A stretch of DNA of 64,000 nucleotides from a bacterium (Candidatus Blackallbacteria) CG13_big_fil_rev_8_21_14_2_50_49_14 (GCA_002783405.1 PFGG01000072.1:1-64000); one strand, 5' to 3'; numbered from the stretch's first letter, positions 1-9,055 are shown. A program made the numbers and translations. The notes: generated by a model from the sequence alone, not told the origin.

Positions 1-157
1 GACCCTGCTCTATGCCTCTGTTCTTGCTTTTCTCAACTGAACTCAAAAATTCAGTCTTTCATTCTGAAGCACTGATTCTGTGCAGGCGCAAAGCAGAAAT
101 CCAGCTCTGAGTGCTATGATTAAATCAGCGAGAGTTTCAGGAAAAGAGGCAATACAA

Positions 158-382
158 ATGGCTCAAGAACAAAATGAATCCCAATTGATAGAGGAAGAAG
201 AAGATTTGGATGAAGCACTGGGAGAGGATTCTGATGTATCTTATACCCTGCTAACAGATGGGCACGAAGAATATGAGAGCGCAGATGAAGAGCTGGATGG
301 GGGTGAAGACGATGATTATTACGACGCCGATGATAGCTACGACGGCGATTTCGATGAGGGAGGGGGAGACTCAGGTTTCTAA
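158..382 (+). CDS. Small, extremely acidic protein of unknown function
   Basis: A 74-residue protein. About half of its residues are Asp or Glu, with several Tyr and Gly in the C-terminal half (DDDYYDADDSYDGDFD). It has no signal peptide, membrane segment or recognisable domain and is probably disordered. The ATG at 158 is preferred because AAAGAGG lies about 9 nt upstream. In-frame GTG (80) and ATG (116) starts exist but lack a Shine-Dalgarno sequence. The gene ends 6 nt before the TPR-glycosyltransferase gene, so the two are probably co-transcribed and could work together. Whether it is a partner, an acceptor or unrelated cannot be told. I do not recognise a family. Confidence 0.6.
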   Translation: MAQEQNESQLIEEEEDLDEALGEDSDVSYTLLTDGHEEYESADEELDGGEDDDYYDADDSYDGDFDEGGGDSGF

Positions 383-388
383 ACCCAG

Positions 389-2503
389 GTGAGTGTTCCC
401 CAACTCCCCCAGCAGGAGGATGCGCCAAAACGCTATCAACGGGCTTTAAAAGCAGAATCAGAAAATGATAGGCTCTTGGCCCTTGAACTTTATCAAAACC
501 TGCTTCACGACGCGCCAGATTTTCCCAATCTTCACTACAGATTGGGTATTTTATTGCATCAGACAACGCCCTTTGAAGCCATCCCCCATTATCGGGAAGA
601 ACTTCGTTACCGGCCTGATTTCTGGGGCTGCCGCAATAATTTAGCTTTGTGCCTCGAACAGACAGGCCAGTATGAAGCAGCCCTGGCCGAGTTCCACAAA
701 GCCCTTCAAGACTGCCCAGCACAGGCTGAGGGTGAGCAAGCACGGATTTTGGAAAATATCGGTGATCTGTTTTTTACGCAAAATAAACTCCGTGAAGGTC
801 TTGGCTATTTTCAACGGGCACTTGCCCTGCAGGCCGTGAACCCCCGACTCCAACTTAAAATTGCACGTTCTCAGCAGCGTCTGGGTCAGATTTTAGAAGC
901 GATACAATCGCTCAAAAAATCCCTTCAACTGTACCCCCAATCCGCAAAAACCTGGTTTTTACTCGGACATCTCCAGGCGGGGCTTTTGCAGTTTGAATCC
1001 TCCTATGCAAGTTACCTGATAGGGTTGAAAATGCCCTGTTCAAACTATGAAAAGGCTTTGGCCTGTCTGCACATGGCACATGCCCTGAGCGAAACAGGAA
1101 AAATAGAAGAAGCAGATGCGATCTTGTCGCAGGGCTTGAACTATGAAGCTTTAGACGGCTTGCGCCTGGCCAAAGCCTGTCTCTTGCCCCCGATTTATCG
1201 AACGCAACAAGACCTCATCCTTTGGCGAAATAGATTTGCAAACGCACTCCAAGCATTCCAAGCAAGTCCTTTTACCCTGCGAGATCCTGTCCGCGAAGTG
1301 GGTTCCCTGCCCTTTTACCTCCCCTACCAGGGTGAAAATGATCGCGCTTTGCTCGAAAAGCTTTCTGCCATCTATCAAAGCATTTTGCCCCCCGATGAAG
1401 AAAAACCTTCCCGCTCAAAATCCAATCGCCTGCGCCTGGGTATTGTCTCTCATTATTTTCACAAACATTCTTTAATGGAATGCTTTGGAAATCTGATTTT
1501 GGCCTTGCCTCAGGATAGATTTGAACTTGGTTTTTTTTCCCTGGATCCCCTGCTAGAAGATCAGGTCACTTTAAAGCTCAAACAGCGTGCAGATTATTGG
1601 GATGATCTGCCCCATGAGTTAAAGGCACAGCGCAAAGAAATCCTGAAATGGCATGCCGATATCCTACTTTATACCGATCTCGGTACACATCTTCCCACCT
1701 GGCTCTTGGCCCATTCCCGCTTGGCCCCCTTGCAATGGGTATTGCCCGGACACCCCGTCACTTCCGGCTTGAAATCAATCGATGGCTTTGTCAGCAATAT
1801 TTGGTTAGATACCCCAGAGGCACAGGCACATTATACAGAACCCTTGATTCGGCTTCCGCTGATGCCCGCTTACGTTCCCTTGCCTCAAGCTGTAAAAACC
1901 AAGTTCAGTCGTTTAGATCTGGGGCTGCCAGAAAATAAAAGAATCTATCTCTGTCCTGTCAGTTTGTATAAAATTCATCCCCAAATGGATCCCCTGTTTA
2001 AAGCGCTTTTGGATCAGGATCGCGAAGGCATTGTCCTGATGCTGAACCGCCCCCAATCGCTCCTTGACCAGCATTTGAAAGAAAGATTTTATCAAAGCAT
2101 CGGTCCCAATGCTGAAAGAATCTGGTTTGTGCCCTGGTTTACCCCTGAACGCTTTCTTTCGCTCTTAAGCAACTGCGAAGTTTTACTTGAACCCTTTCCC
2201 TTTGGCAATGGCACCACACTGTTTACAGCTTTTGGGATGGGCATACCGGTAGTGACCTTACCAGGCAGCTTTGCCAGAGGTCGGTTTGCCCATGCATTTT
2301 ACGAACAAATGCAATTGGGGCATCTTGTGGCAAACTCAGAAAAAGACTATCTTGAAAAAGCGCTCAGTTGGGCAAAGCAAAAGGAGTTAAGGCAAGCAGT
2401 TTCTCAAGCCATCATCCAAGCGCATCCCCGCTTATTTCAAAACCCGGAAGCGCTCAATACTTTTTGTGAGGCCCTCTGCAAGGCACATGAACACGCCAGA
2501 TGA
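389..2503 (+). CDS. TPR protein with SPINDLY/OGT-type (GT41) glycosyltransferase domain
   Basis: A 704-residue protein. Residues ~10-270 are tetratricopeptide repeats. Residues ~345-700 match the bacterial GT41 (O-GlcNAc transferase/SPINDLY) catalytic region: LRLGIVSHYFHKHSLM opening, GHPVTSG near 454, YKIHPQMDPLF (the Lys-containing motif that contacts the UDP moiety in OGTs) and LLEPFPFGNGTT near 600. Family members transfer sugars to Ser/Thr of proteins, with the TPRs selecting the target. A close homologue lies at 32002-34437. Flagellin or another envelope protein could be the target in this probably flagellated organism, but that is inference. The start is a GTG with no strong Shine-Dalgarno, so coupling to the preceding acidic ORF is likely. 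Confidence 0.88.
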   Translation: MSVPQLPQQEDAPKRYQRALKAESENDRLLALELYQNLLHDAPDFPNLHYRLGILLHQTTPFEAIPHYREELRYRPDFWGCRNNLALCLEQTGQYEAALAEFHKALQDCPAQAEGEQARILENIGDLFFTQNKLREGLGYFQRALALQAVNPRLQLKIARSQQRLGQILEAIQSLKKSLQLYPQSAKTWFLLGHLQAGLLQFESSYASYLIGLKMPCSNYEKALACLHMAHALSETGKIEEADAILSQGLNYEALDGLRLAKACLLPPIYRTQQDLILWRNRFANALQAFQASPFTLRDPVREVGSLPFYLPYQGENDRALLEKLSAIYQSILPPDEEKPSRSKSNRLRLGIVSHYFHKHSLMECFGNLILALPQDRFELGFFSLDPLLEDQVTLKLKQRADYWDDLPHELKAQRKEILKWHADILLYTDLGTHLPTWLLAHSRLAPLQWVLPGHPVTSGLKSIDGFVSNIWLDTPEAQAHYTEPLIRLPLMPAYVPLPQAVKTKFSRLDLGLPENKRIYLCPVSLYKIHPQMDPLFKALLDQDREGIVLMLNRPQSLLDQHLKERFYQSIGPNAERIWFVPWFTPERFLSLLSNCEVLLEPFPFGNGTTLFTAFGMGIPVVTLPGSFARGRFAHAFYEQMQLGHLVANSEKDYLEKALSWAKQKELRQAVSQAIIQAHPRLFQNPEALNTFCEALCKAHEHAR

Positions 2504-2560
2504 GACTCAGCATAAAAGGGTTTAGCCCGACAGATACAGCGAAGCAGCAGGAAGTAAATC

Positions 2561-3691
2561 ATGCACCATGAAGTAAAGCAGTTTTGGGGTGAGCCGAAAG
2601 CCATTACGGAACCTGAAAATGTTCACTATTTACTTGAACATTACAGTTGCAAACAGGAAGATCTTGAATATTTCAGACGCATGGTAGATACCCTGCTCTA
2701 CGAGTTATTGCGCAGCCGCAAACTGGAAATTCACAAAATCGAAAGCCGGGTCAAAAGTTTATCCAGTCTTGAAGAGAAAATTAAACGCAAAGGCTATGCA
2801 TCCCCTACGCAAATTACAGATATTGTCGGCATTCGCCTGATTTGCTATTTGGAAGATGAAACGGTTTCGATAGCAGAGATGATTGAAGAAGAGTTTGAAA
2901 TTGACCTGCAAAACTCCATCAATCAAACGCAACTCAAACGACATTCAAGAGAATTTGGCTATCAATCAATTCATTATGTGGTCAGGCTCAACGACAAGCG
3001 CAAAAAATTACCTGAATGGGCAGCTTATTCTGAAACAGCCTTTGAAATCCAAGTCAGAACGATATTGCAACATGCCTGGGCTTCGATCGAGCATATGTTG
3101 CAATATAAATCCCTGAGTGAGGTGCCTGCTCATTTTTCACGGGATTTTTTGATCATTTCAGCCCTGCTTGAAGACGCCGACCACCATTTTCAAAATTTAA
3201 AGCATTTGATCGAAAAACAAAAAATTGACGACAGCAATAATTTTGAGCAGGGTTTTTTGGATCGCGCCATCGATCGTTCCTCGGTGGTGGCCTTCTTAGA
3301 AACCCCCTTGGTGAAATATTGGACAGAACAGGCCCTTCAGGCAGGATACCGTCCCAGCGGAGAAACCGATATGGCCCGTTCACCCGCAACCACCAGTTTA
3401 TTGGAATTTTTGGAAAAACTGGAAATAACCAATATCAGCGCCTTAAATACCTATTTAAACAAGCTCAAAGGGGAAGGAGAGGCTTTTTTAAGCCAACTCA
3501 GAAAAGAGGTAAAACCCAGCATCGTTTTAAATGCCGTACCCCAATACCTGATACAGCACTTGCTGCGCTATGCCTTTCGAAACGATCCAAAAGTGTTTCG
3601 TGTGATCGAACAAAAATCACTCGGCCAGGAAGTACGCCAAAATATGTTAGATATTTTGGGTCTGCAAGCCCCCGAAGCCCACAAAAAATGA
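2561..3691 (+). CDS. RelA/SpoT-domain protein, putative (p)ppGpp synthetase (small alarmone synthetase type)
   Basis: A 376-residue protein. Residues ~65-185 carry the RelA_SpoT nucleotidyltransferase signature: ITDIVGIRLICYLEDE (85-100), FGYQSIHYV (132-140) and FEIQVRTILQHAWASIEH (161-178), whose Glu162 matches the conserved catalytic Glu of EVQIRT motifs. There is no HD hydrolase, TGS or ACT domain, so it resembles stand-alone synthetases (RelQ/YjbM type) but with a long extra C-terminal half (~190-376) of unknown function. The predicted reaction is pyrophosphate transfer from ATP to GDP/GTP. AGGA sits 8 nt before the ATG. It is followed by a strong bidirectional terminator. Whether it is an active synthetase is inferred from motifs only. 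Confidence 0.82.
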   Translation: MHHEVKQFWGEPKAITEPENVHYLLEHYSCKQEDLEYFRRMVDTLLYELLRSRKLEIHKIESRVKSLSSLEEKIKRKGYASPTQITDIVGIRLICYLEDETVSIAEMIEEEFEIDLQNSINQTQLKRHSREFGYQSIHYVVRLNDKRKKLPEWAAYSETAFEIQVRTILQHAWASIEHMLQYKSLSEVPAHFSRDFLIISALLEDADHHFQNLKHLIEKQKIDDSNNFEQGFLDRAIDRSSVVAFLETPLVKYWTEQALQAGYRPSGETDMARSPATTSLLEFLEKLEITNISALNTYLNKLKGEGEAFLSQLRKEVKPSIVLNAVPQYLIQHLLRYAFRNDPKVFRVIEQKSLGQEVRQNMLDILGLQAPEAHKK

Positions 3692-3724
3692 AAAAGCCTT
3701 GAAAGAATCGCTTTCAAGGCTTTT
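3692..3724. terminator. Bidirectional intrinsic terminator
   Basis: A perfect 14-bp stem (3692-3705 with 3711-3724) around the 5-nt loop AATCG. A-tract and T-tract flanks make it usable from both strands. It separates the alarmone synthetase gene from the convergent lipoprotein gene. Confidence 0.85.
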
Positions 3725-3742
3725 CAAACCTAGCTGGGGTGC

Positions 3743-4756
3743 CTAAACTTTAAAAATACTGTCGCTTAAACTGGCAGGAAACGACAGACTGGGCAAAGTG
3801 AGTCTGAAAAAGGGTTCTTTGCCATTGGCATCGCTGTACATTTCCCAGAGCATAATGCCATAGGTCGCGGGATCATAGCCAATATATTCAAAGCTGATCC
3901 GTGAATCCAAGCTATTGGTACCTGAGGTAGATACTTTGAGGATATTGATCTTGCTGCCGTTCAAAGTGGTCGTCCCCACCAATTCTGCAACATAACCACT
4001 TGAGAGACGACGAACCACCCCAAAGAAATCATTATCATCCAAGGGATAGCCATTGTTGGAAGCGACACGTTCGTCGGTCTTGTCGAGATCCGTGGTAATA
4101 AAACTGAGGTTTCCACCGGGACGAATCTTTACCTTGGTACCTGAACCTGAAGTGTAAAGCACCTTTGCACCTGAAGCACCAGAGGAAGAATAAGAAACTT
4201 CAATTTTCACCTGGTTGGGCTGTTTTGTGTACATTTTCAACTTATTCGTGGTCACTTTGCCTGTTTTAAGGTTTTTCTCAACCTTTTCAACAGAGGCATC
4301 AATAAATGGCGCACTTTTGACTTTGTTTAAGAGCTTTTGAAGTTCTTGTTGCCCTTTTTCTTTGGCACTCAGCTTGGGAACCGCAGTGGCAGTGGGTTTG
4401 GGAGTCGTCGTGGTCGTCGTAGGTTTAACTGTCGTGGTTCCGGTAGTAGAACTTGTAGTGGTGGTTGAAGGGCGGGTTGGCGTGGTGGTCACTGGAACAG
4501 GCAGATTATCATCAGTTGGTCGAATATCGAGTTTATCCAGCTTGGCGCTGATTTCTTCTAGGCCTGCCATAATTTTGGGAATTGCGGCTAAAAGTTCAGC
4601 ATCTGATCTGCTCGAAGTGGTCAATCCTGTGCCCGTGGTAAGGCTCGTCGATACGCTGTTCAGGTCATCTTTACTGCCACAGCCGGGCAATAAAAGTCCC
4701 GCTGATAATAAACTGGCCGATAGAACGCGAAGAATGGCAGGGCGAAAGCTCGTCAT
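3743..4756 (-). CDS. Lipoprotein, paralogue of the adjacent gene, possible LolA/LppX-like fold
   Basis: A 337-residue protein. The N-terminal signal peptide ends in a type II lipobox (LLLPGC, Cys near 26). A short coil region follows (LLAAIPKIMAGLEEISAKLDKLD), then a Thr/Pro/Ser-rich linker (~70-125) and a C-terminal globular domain (~130-337) with a repeated Val/Ile-Lys beta pattern (TNKLKMYTKQPNQVKIEV, KVKIRPGGNLSF). The domain pattern resembles sequences annotated as outer-membrane lipoprotein-sorting/DUF1571-like (LolA fold), but I cannot confirm this. About half of the globular domain is identical to the next gene (4881-5888), pointing to tandem duplication. A phased TTAA repeat lies upstream (4779-4816). 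Predicted location: envelope, lipid-anchored. Confidence 0.75.
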   Translation of the reverse strand: MTSFRPAILRVLSASLLSAGLLLPGCGSKDDLNSVSTSLTTGTGLTTSSRSDAELLAAIPKIMAGLEEISAKLDKLDIRPTDDNLPVPVTTTPTRPSTTTTSSTTGTTTVKPTTTTTTPKPTATAVPKLSAKEKGQQELQKLLNKVKSAPFIDASVEKVEKNLKTGKVTTNKLKMYTKQPNQVKIEVSYSSSGASGAKVLYTSGSGTKVKIRPGGNLSFITTDLDKTDERVASNNGYPLDDNDFFGVVRRLSSGYVAELVGTTTLNGSKINILKVSTSGTNSLDSRISFEYIGYDPATYGIMLWEMYSDANGKEPFFRLTLPSLSFPASLSDSIFKV

Positions 4757-4778
4757 GTCGTCTTCTTTACTCCCCAGA

Positions 4779-4816
4779 GGTTAATTTTTGGTTAATCTGA
4801 ATTAATTATAGATTAA
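4779..4816 (-). promoter_or_regulatory. 11-bp-phased TTAA repeats (putative regulator box)
   Basis: TTAA cores begin at 4781, 4792, 4802 and 4813 (spacing 11, 10, 11). The first two are complete GGTTAA copies on the + strand. They lie 22-60 nt upstream of the lipoprotein start codon. The same architecture occurs upstream of five other genes in this window. Confidence 0.5.
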
Positions 4817-4880
4817 GAAATTGAAAGCTTGCGCGTGAGGGAACCAAATACATAAGATTATTATACCTGATGATCCCTGA

Positions 4881-5888
4881 CTAAATCTTAAAGGTACTGT
4901 CTGGCAAGGAATCCAGATACTCAATGGTGGGCAAAACCAATCTGAAATAGGGTTCTTTACTGCCACTCTTGTCAAAGATTTCCATCATGCGAATGGCATA
5001 GGTCTTGGGATCATAGCCGATATGTTCATAGGCGATGCGCGGGTCCAAAGAATTGCTACCTTCAGCGGTTACTTTCAATACATGAATTTTGACACCCGCA
5101 ACAGTCGTCGCACCAATCAACTCGGCCTTATAGCCTGAAGACAGACGGCGGTAAACCCCAAAGAAATCAGTGCTGTCGAGTAAATATTTATTCACAGAGA
5201 TCAGGCGGTCGTCTGTTTTGGCTAAATCGGTGGTCACAAATCCCAAGGCCCCTCCAGGACGAACTTTGACCTTGGTGCCTGAATCAGATGTATAGGTTAA
5301 TTTGGTGCCTGAACTGCCCTTGCTTGATTGAATAACCTCAATTTTAACCACATTTGGTTTTTTAGTAAAAAGTTTGAGCTTATTGGTTGCGGTTTCGCCC
5401 GTACTTAGATTTTTTTCTATCTTTTCAACCGTGGCCTGCACAGCTCCGGCATTGTGAAAGGTGTCTAAAACCTTCATCAATTCAGAGTGACCTTTTTCTG
5501 CAGCGGTGGGCGCGGCCTTGGCAATTGTTTTGGGGGGAGCAGCAGAGCGCGTAAGCGTTTTGGGCGCAGACGCAGTACGGGAAGTTGTTTTGGATGTTGC
5601 CACAGCACTTACTGCTTGGTTTTTTGCTGGTAAAGTTACATCATTGACAGGTGTAACCTCCAGCGCATCCAAACGGGCTTTGATACTGTCAATGCCTGCC
5701 ATGATTTTAGGCAGGGTCGACAAAAGTTTATCCTGTGCAGCACTGTCTGAAGTACTGCTCGCGGTTTTCGGAATCTGCATCGAAGAGAGAGGAAAAGGAG
5801 AATCATCTCCCCCACTTCCACAAGCTGATAAAATCAAACTGAAAGACAGAATCAAACCTGCAGAACGGCTCCAAATAGGATGATACAT
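4881..5888 (-). CDS. Lipoprotein, tandem paralogue of the 3743-4756 protein
   Basis: A 335-residue protein. It has a signal peptide with lipobox LSAC (Cys22), the same short coil segment (LLSTLPKIMAGIDSIKARLD), an Ala/Ser/Thr/Lys-rich linker (~85-125) and the same C-terminal domain as its neighbour (KVEKIEKNL-type start, KVKVRPGG, FFGVYRRLSSGY, HIGYDPKTYAIRMMEI). GGGAG stands 8 nt upstream of the ATG. The linkers have diverged (Thr-rich versus Ala/Thr/Lys-rich) while the domains stay conserved, as expected after gene duplication. It is transcribed in the same direction as its paralogue, with 124 nt between them. Function unknown; an envelope role is inferred from the lipid anchor. Confidence 0.75.
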   Translation of the reverse strand: MYHPIWSRSAGLILSFSLILSACGSGGDDSPFPLSSMQIPKTASSTSDSAAQDKLLSTLPKIMAGIDSIKARLDALEVTPVNDVTLPAKNQAVSAVATSKTTSRTASAPKTLTRSAAPPKTIAKAAPTAAEKGHSELMKVLDTFHNAGAVQATVEKIEKNLSTGETATNKLKLFTKKPNVVKIEVIQSSKGSSGTKLTYTSDSGTKVKVRPGGALGFVTTDLAKTDDRLISVNKYLLDSTDFFGVYRRLSSGYKAELIGATTVAGVKIHVLKVTAEGSNSLDPRIAYEHIGYDPKTYAIRMMEIFDKSGSKEPYFRLVLPTIEYLDSLPDSTFKI

Positions 5889-6004
5889 CTCAAATTCTCC
5901 CTACGCACCTGTATATTTCAGGCTTTTGATACATGTATTATCCTGTCATCTCTGAAGAATCTTGCAGGCAAATAGTTAAATAACATTAAAGGTAATGGTA
6001 AATA

Positions 6005-6730
6005 GTGTTTAATTTATGGGTTAAAGTACAAATTCTTTGTATCTTGCTGCTGACTCTGGATTTTTGGCAACTCAATCAGCCAGCTCAAGCTTCTGAACAA
6101 ATCGGAGCTTGGGTTCGGTCTCTTGTTCAAGAAGCCTATCCTGAATTAAACGCAGAAAGCCTGACCATCAGCACGTTTTCTGAGCCTGACAGTTATTTTC
6201 AAAGCAATTTTGAACCCTTGAGTCTTTTGAATGCGCACCCTGTTTACAAAATCCAATACAACCCCCTGATTTGGCAGAAGCAATGTCCCCCAGAAGCGAT
6301 AAAGGGCATTCTCGCCCATGAATTGGCCCATACCCTCGATTACCATCAGGGTAAAATACCAGGATTGTTTTTGCTGCTCAATCAAATCCGCTTATATCCT
6401 GGTTTACGTCGCTACGAACGCCGCACAGATCTTCAAGCCATCTATCGGGGATATGGTCAAGGTTTGAAACGCTACCGAGACTGGATTTATGCCCAGCTCA
6501 GTCTGGAAGAACGGATTCGCAAGCAGGAAATTTACTTTACGCCAACAGAAATAACACTGATTGAAAACGCGTTTAAGTTGGCAGAGAAATCAAATCAAAG
6601 AGAAGCACTCTTTCAGTATTGGTATGCGCAAACCCCCTTAAATCAGAGCGAAATTCAGGCAGGGCTTCGTCATTTTAAGCTCGAAGCGGATCTGGGCATT
6701 AGAGCTGACGCGCACAGCCCTCATAATTAA
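6005..6730 (+). CDS. Putative secreted/membrane-anchored zinc metallopeptidase (HExxH)
   Basis: A 241-residue protein. It begins with a hydrophobic segment (VQILCILLLTLDFWQL) that could be a signal peptide or anchor (predicted cleavage after AQA near 29). Residues 105-109 are HELAH inside ILAHELAHTLDYHQG, the classical zincin motif. Downstream Glu138/Asp142 in YERRTDLQAI could supply a third ligand, as in E-x-x-A-D type peptidases. I do not recognise a precise family. The start is GTG, with AT-rich TTAA/GGTAA elements just upstream (5974-6002) that weakly resemble the phased repeat seen elsewhere. Divergent from the lipoprotein pair; tail-to-tail with the next lipoprotein gene, which it overlaps by 32 nt. 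Confidence 0.65.
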   Translation: MFNLWVKVQILCILLLTLDFWQLNQPAQASEQIGAWVRSLVQEAYPELNAESLTISTFSEPDSYFQSNFEPLSLLNAHPVYKIQYNPLIWQKQCPPEAIKGILAHELAHTLDYHQGKIPGLFLLLNQIRLYPGLRRYERRTDLQAIYRGYGQGLKRYRDWIYAQLSLEERIRKQEIYFTPTEITLIENAFKLAEKSNQREALFQYWYAQTPLNQSEIQAGLRHFKLEADLGIRADAHSPHN

Positions 6731-7484
6731 TCCCGCGAAACAGAAGCTGGACTTTAAAATCCAGCGTCTGTCCTCCATCCTGACAGGGTTCCTTGCGAAA
6801 AGTGGCCTGGAGGGTTTCAGACTCTGCAGATCGGTATCTGAAGGTATATTTCCACTGATTTCCTTCAATCACAGGGGCCTGCCAATTCATACTTTCAACC
6901 ACAGGAAACTCACCCTCCAGTGATTTAAAATAAACCTGATTGTGTTTTAAAATCTGAAGCGACCATTCAGGTCGGTGGCCCGTGGCAATGAAATCTGTCG
7001 GAAAACAGCGGCCATCAGAAACCCAATTCTGAATCGTAAGCACAGAATCTACGCGCAAAGCCTTGCGATATCCTGAAGCAAAACCATCACCACTCGTTAA
7101 AGCCAATTCTCTGGCTTTGAACTCAAGATAGACCGGTTCTAAATCAATTAAGCCTTGAAGCGCAGCATGACGTTTCATTAAGACACCCTCAGGATCTTCA
7201 ACCCAAAGCTCTTCCTTGCTGCCACAGGCTTTAAAATACTGAAGCCCTTCACCCGAAAGAAAAATGCCACGGTAAGTTTTAACAGCGGGCAGCGATGCCT
7301 GTTGGGGTTTCGAAGAGTTTTTGATCAGGGGAAGCCCTGAACTGTCTTGAGGACTGGAAGCGGTTGAAGCCTGTGAGGATGCGTTGGGATCCGTATCCGG
7401 CGAATGGGTAGAATCCTGCTGGGGAGGGCATGCCGATAAAAAGAGGAGTGCGAACAGACCGAAAAATATGCCCGGTTTCTTCAT
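6699..7484 (-). CDS. Lipoprotein with COG3650/NlpE-like domains
   Basis: A 261-residue protein from the ATG at 7484 (AGGAG 11 nt upstream; an in-frame TTG at 7493 sits too close to it). Signal peptide with lipobox LSAC, then a Ser/Gln/Pro-rich linker to ~60. Residues ~65-150 (YRGIFLSGEGLQYFKACGS, LWVEDPEGVL) resemble the NlpE/COG3015 type, and residues ~160-260 (FIATGHRPEWSLQI, then a C-rich end) resemble the COG3650 'G-x-E-P-W-S' domain of envelope lipoproteins. Family assignment is from pattern recognition only. The coding ends overlap the convergent metallopeptidase gene by 32 nt. Confidence 0.65.
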   Translation of the reverse strand: MKKPGIFFGLFALLFLSACPPQQDSTHSPDTDPNASSQASTASSPQDSSGLPLIKNSSKPQQASLPAVKTYRGIFLSGEGLQYFKACGSKEELWVEDPEGVLMKRHAALQGLIDLEPVYLEFKARELALTSGDGFASGYRKALRVDSVLTIQNWVSDGRCFPTDFIATGHRPEWSLQILKHNQVYFKSLEGEFPVVESMNWQAPVIEGNQWKYTFRYRSAESETLQATFRKEPCQDGGQTLDFKVQLLFRGINYEGCARQL

Positions 7485-7703
7485 ATGCCCCAATACTCCT
7501 TCAACCTAGCGTAGAAGCATACTAACTCCAATTGGATCTGAAGGCAAACCAGATATCCACTTGAAAGGCGAAATAGTTCCTGTGATTTTTCAGGAATAAA
7601 GGCCATATTCTATCTAATTCAGGCATTGCGGAAAGGTGTATCAGAGAGGATGTTCATGTTACAATAAGCTTATATAAAGCATAAGTTAAGGATGCTATTT
7701 TCA

Positions 7704-8873
7704 ATGTCTCAATTTAAAGGCGCTGATTTTTATCAGCTGGATGACCTGCTTACTGAAGAAGAAATTATGGTCCGCAATACCGTGCGGGATTTTGTTGAAG
7801 AAAAGTTTTTACCTCTGGTCACAGAGCATTACCGCAATGGAACCTTTCCCCATGAAATCGTTCCTCAACTCGGCGAATTGGGCCTCTTGGGCCCTAGCAT
7901 TGAAGGCTATGGCTGTGCTGGCCTGAATTCTATTGCCTATGGCTTGATTTGCCAGGAACTCGAACGCGGAGACAGCGGTCTTCGCAGTTTTGCCTCGGTG
8001 CAAAGCTCGTTGGTAATGTATCCGATTTACGCCTACGGCACTGAAGAACAAAAACAGAAATGGCTGCCCCAATTGGCAAAAGGCACTAAAATTGGATGTT
8101 TTGGCCTGACCGAGCCCGATTATGGCTCAAACCCCGGTGGCATGATCACCCGTGCCAGAAAAAAAGGCGATACCTATGTGCTGAACGGCGCTAAAATGTG
8201 GATCACCAATGGCTCTGTCGCTGATATTGCTGTGGTTTGGGCCAAAGATGACGAAGATGAAATCAGAGGCTTTCTGGTTGAACGCGGCACACCAGGCTTT
8301 AAGGCCATTGATATTGAAGGAAAATTTTCGCTGCGGGCTTCAGTCACCTCAGAACTGGTACTTGAGAATTGTGAAATTCCGGCTGAAAATATGCTTCCCA
8401 AAGCCTCTGGACTGAAAGGGCCGCTCGGATGCTTGAGCCAGGCCCGCTATGGGATTGCCTGGGGCGCGCTGGGCGCAGCCATGGCCTGTTATGACACCGC
8501 CCTTGACTATTCCAAAAATAGAATCCAGTTTGATAAACCGATTGCGGGCTTTCAATTGGTTCAACAGAAACTGGTGGGAATGATCACCGAAATCACCAAA
8601 GGCCAACTCTTGGCCTGGAGACTGGGTCAATTAAAGGATCAAGGAAAAATCCGCCACCCCCAAATTTCAATGGCGAAAATGAACAATGTGAAAATCGCAT
8701 TGGATATTTCACGGGTCGCACGTGATATTCTCGGAGCGAATGGCATCGCCGATGAATATCCCATTATGCGTCATATGGGCAATTTAGAATCTGTCTATAC
8801 CTATGAAGGAACCCATGATATTCATTGCCTGACCATTGGTCGGGATATTACAGGCATAGCCGCTTTTAACTGA
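7704..8873 (+). CDS. gcdH: Glutaryl-CoA dehydrogenase (acyl-CoA dehydrogenase family)
   Basis: A 389-residue FAD enzyme, full length for the family. It oxidises and normally decarboxylates glutaryl-CoA to crotonyl-CoA in lysine/tryptophan degradation. Visible signatures are RSFASVQSSLVM (94-105) with the substrate-carboxylate residues Arg94 and Ser98, GCFGLTEPDYGSNP (131-144), KFSLRAS (207-213) and TYEGTHDIH (366-374) with catalytic Glu368. These match vertebrate GCDH far better than other acyl-CoA dehydrogenases. The ATG at 7704 is chosen because AAGGA (7688-7692) is 11 nt upstream; an ATG at 7692 would overlap that site. The gene is monocistronic with its own terminator. No other lysine-degradation gene is in the window. 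Confidence 0.93.
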   Translation: MSQFKGADFYQLDDLLTEEEIMVRNTVRDFVEEKFLPLVTEHYRNGTFPHEIVPQLGELGLLGPSIEGYGCAGLNSIAYGLICQELERGDSGLRSFASVQSSLVMYPIYAYGTEEQKQKWLPQLAKGTKIGCFGLTEPDYGSNPGGMITRARKKGDTYVLNGAKMWITNGSVADIAVVWAKDDEDEIRGFLVERGTPGFKAIDIEGKFSLRASVTSELVLENCEIPAENMLPKASGLKGPLGCLSQARYGIAWGALGAAMACYDTALDYSKNRIQFDKPIAGFQLVQQKLVGMITEITKGQLLAWRLGQLKDQGKIRHPQISMAKMNNVKIALDISRVARDILGANGIADEYPIMRHMGNLESVYTYEGTHDIHCLTIGRDITGIAAFN

Positions 8874-8922
8874 TCAAACTAAGCTTCAATTTTCACAGGT
8901 TTAAACCGTGAAACGAATCTGA

Positions 8923-8954
8923 AATACAGCCAAGAATTTTTGGCTGTATTTTTA
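8923..8954 (+). terminator. Intrinsic terminator after gcdH
   Basis: An 11-bp stem AATACAGCCAA/TTGGCTGTATT (8923-8933 with 8940-8950), a 6-nt loop and a following T-tract. Confidence 0.8.
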
Positions 8955-9055
8955 TTGTAGGAAAATTCTTAATCCACTCATAGAAACCGTCTGATACGCC
9001 TTGCTAAGAGAAACTCATAAAATGAAGCCAGTATCACTTTGCAAAGGGCGTATGC

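Noticed and set aside
1-157. Possible gene or tail of a gene at the left edge
   Set aside because: No frame shows plausible coding; only AT-rich leader sequence and weak GTG/ATG upstream starts are seen.
4362-4784. Val/Thr-rich 140-codon frame opposite the lipoprotein
   Set aside because: It is the antisense reading of the Thr-rich linker codons; the lipoprotein has a signal peptide, paralogue and promoter.
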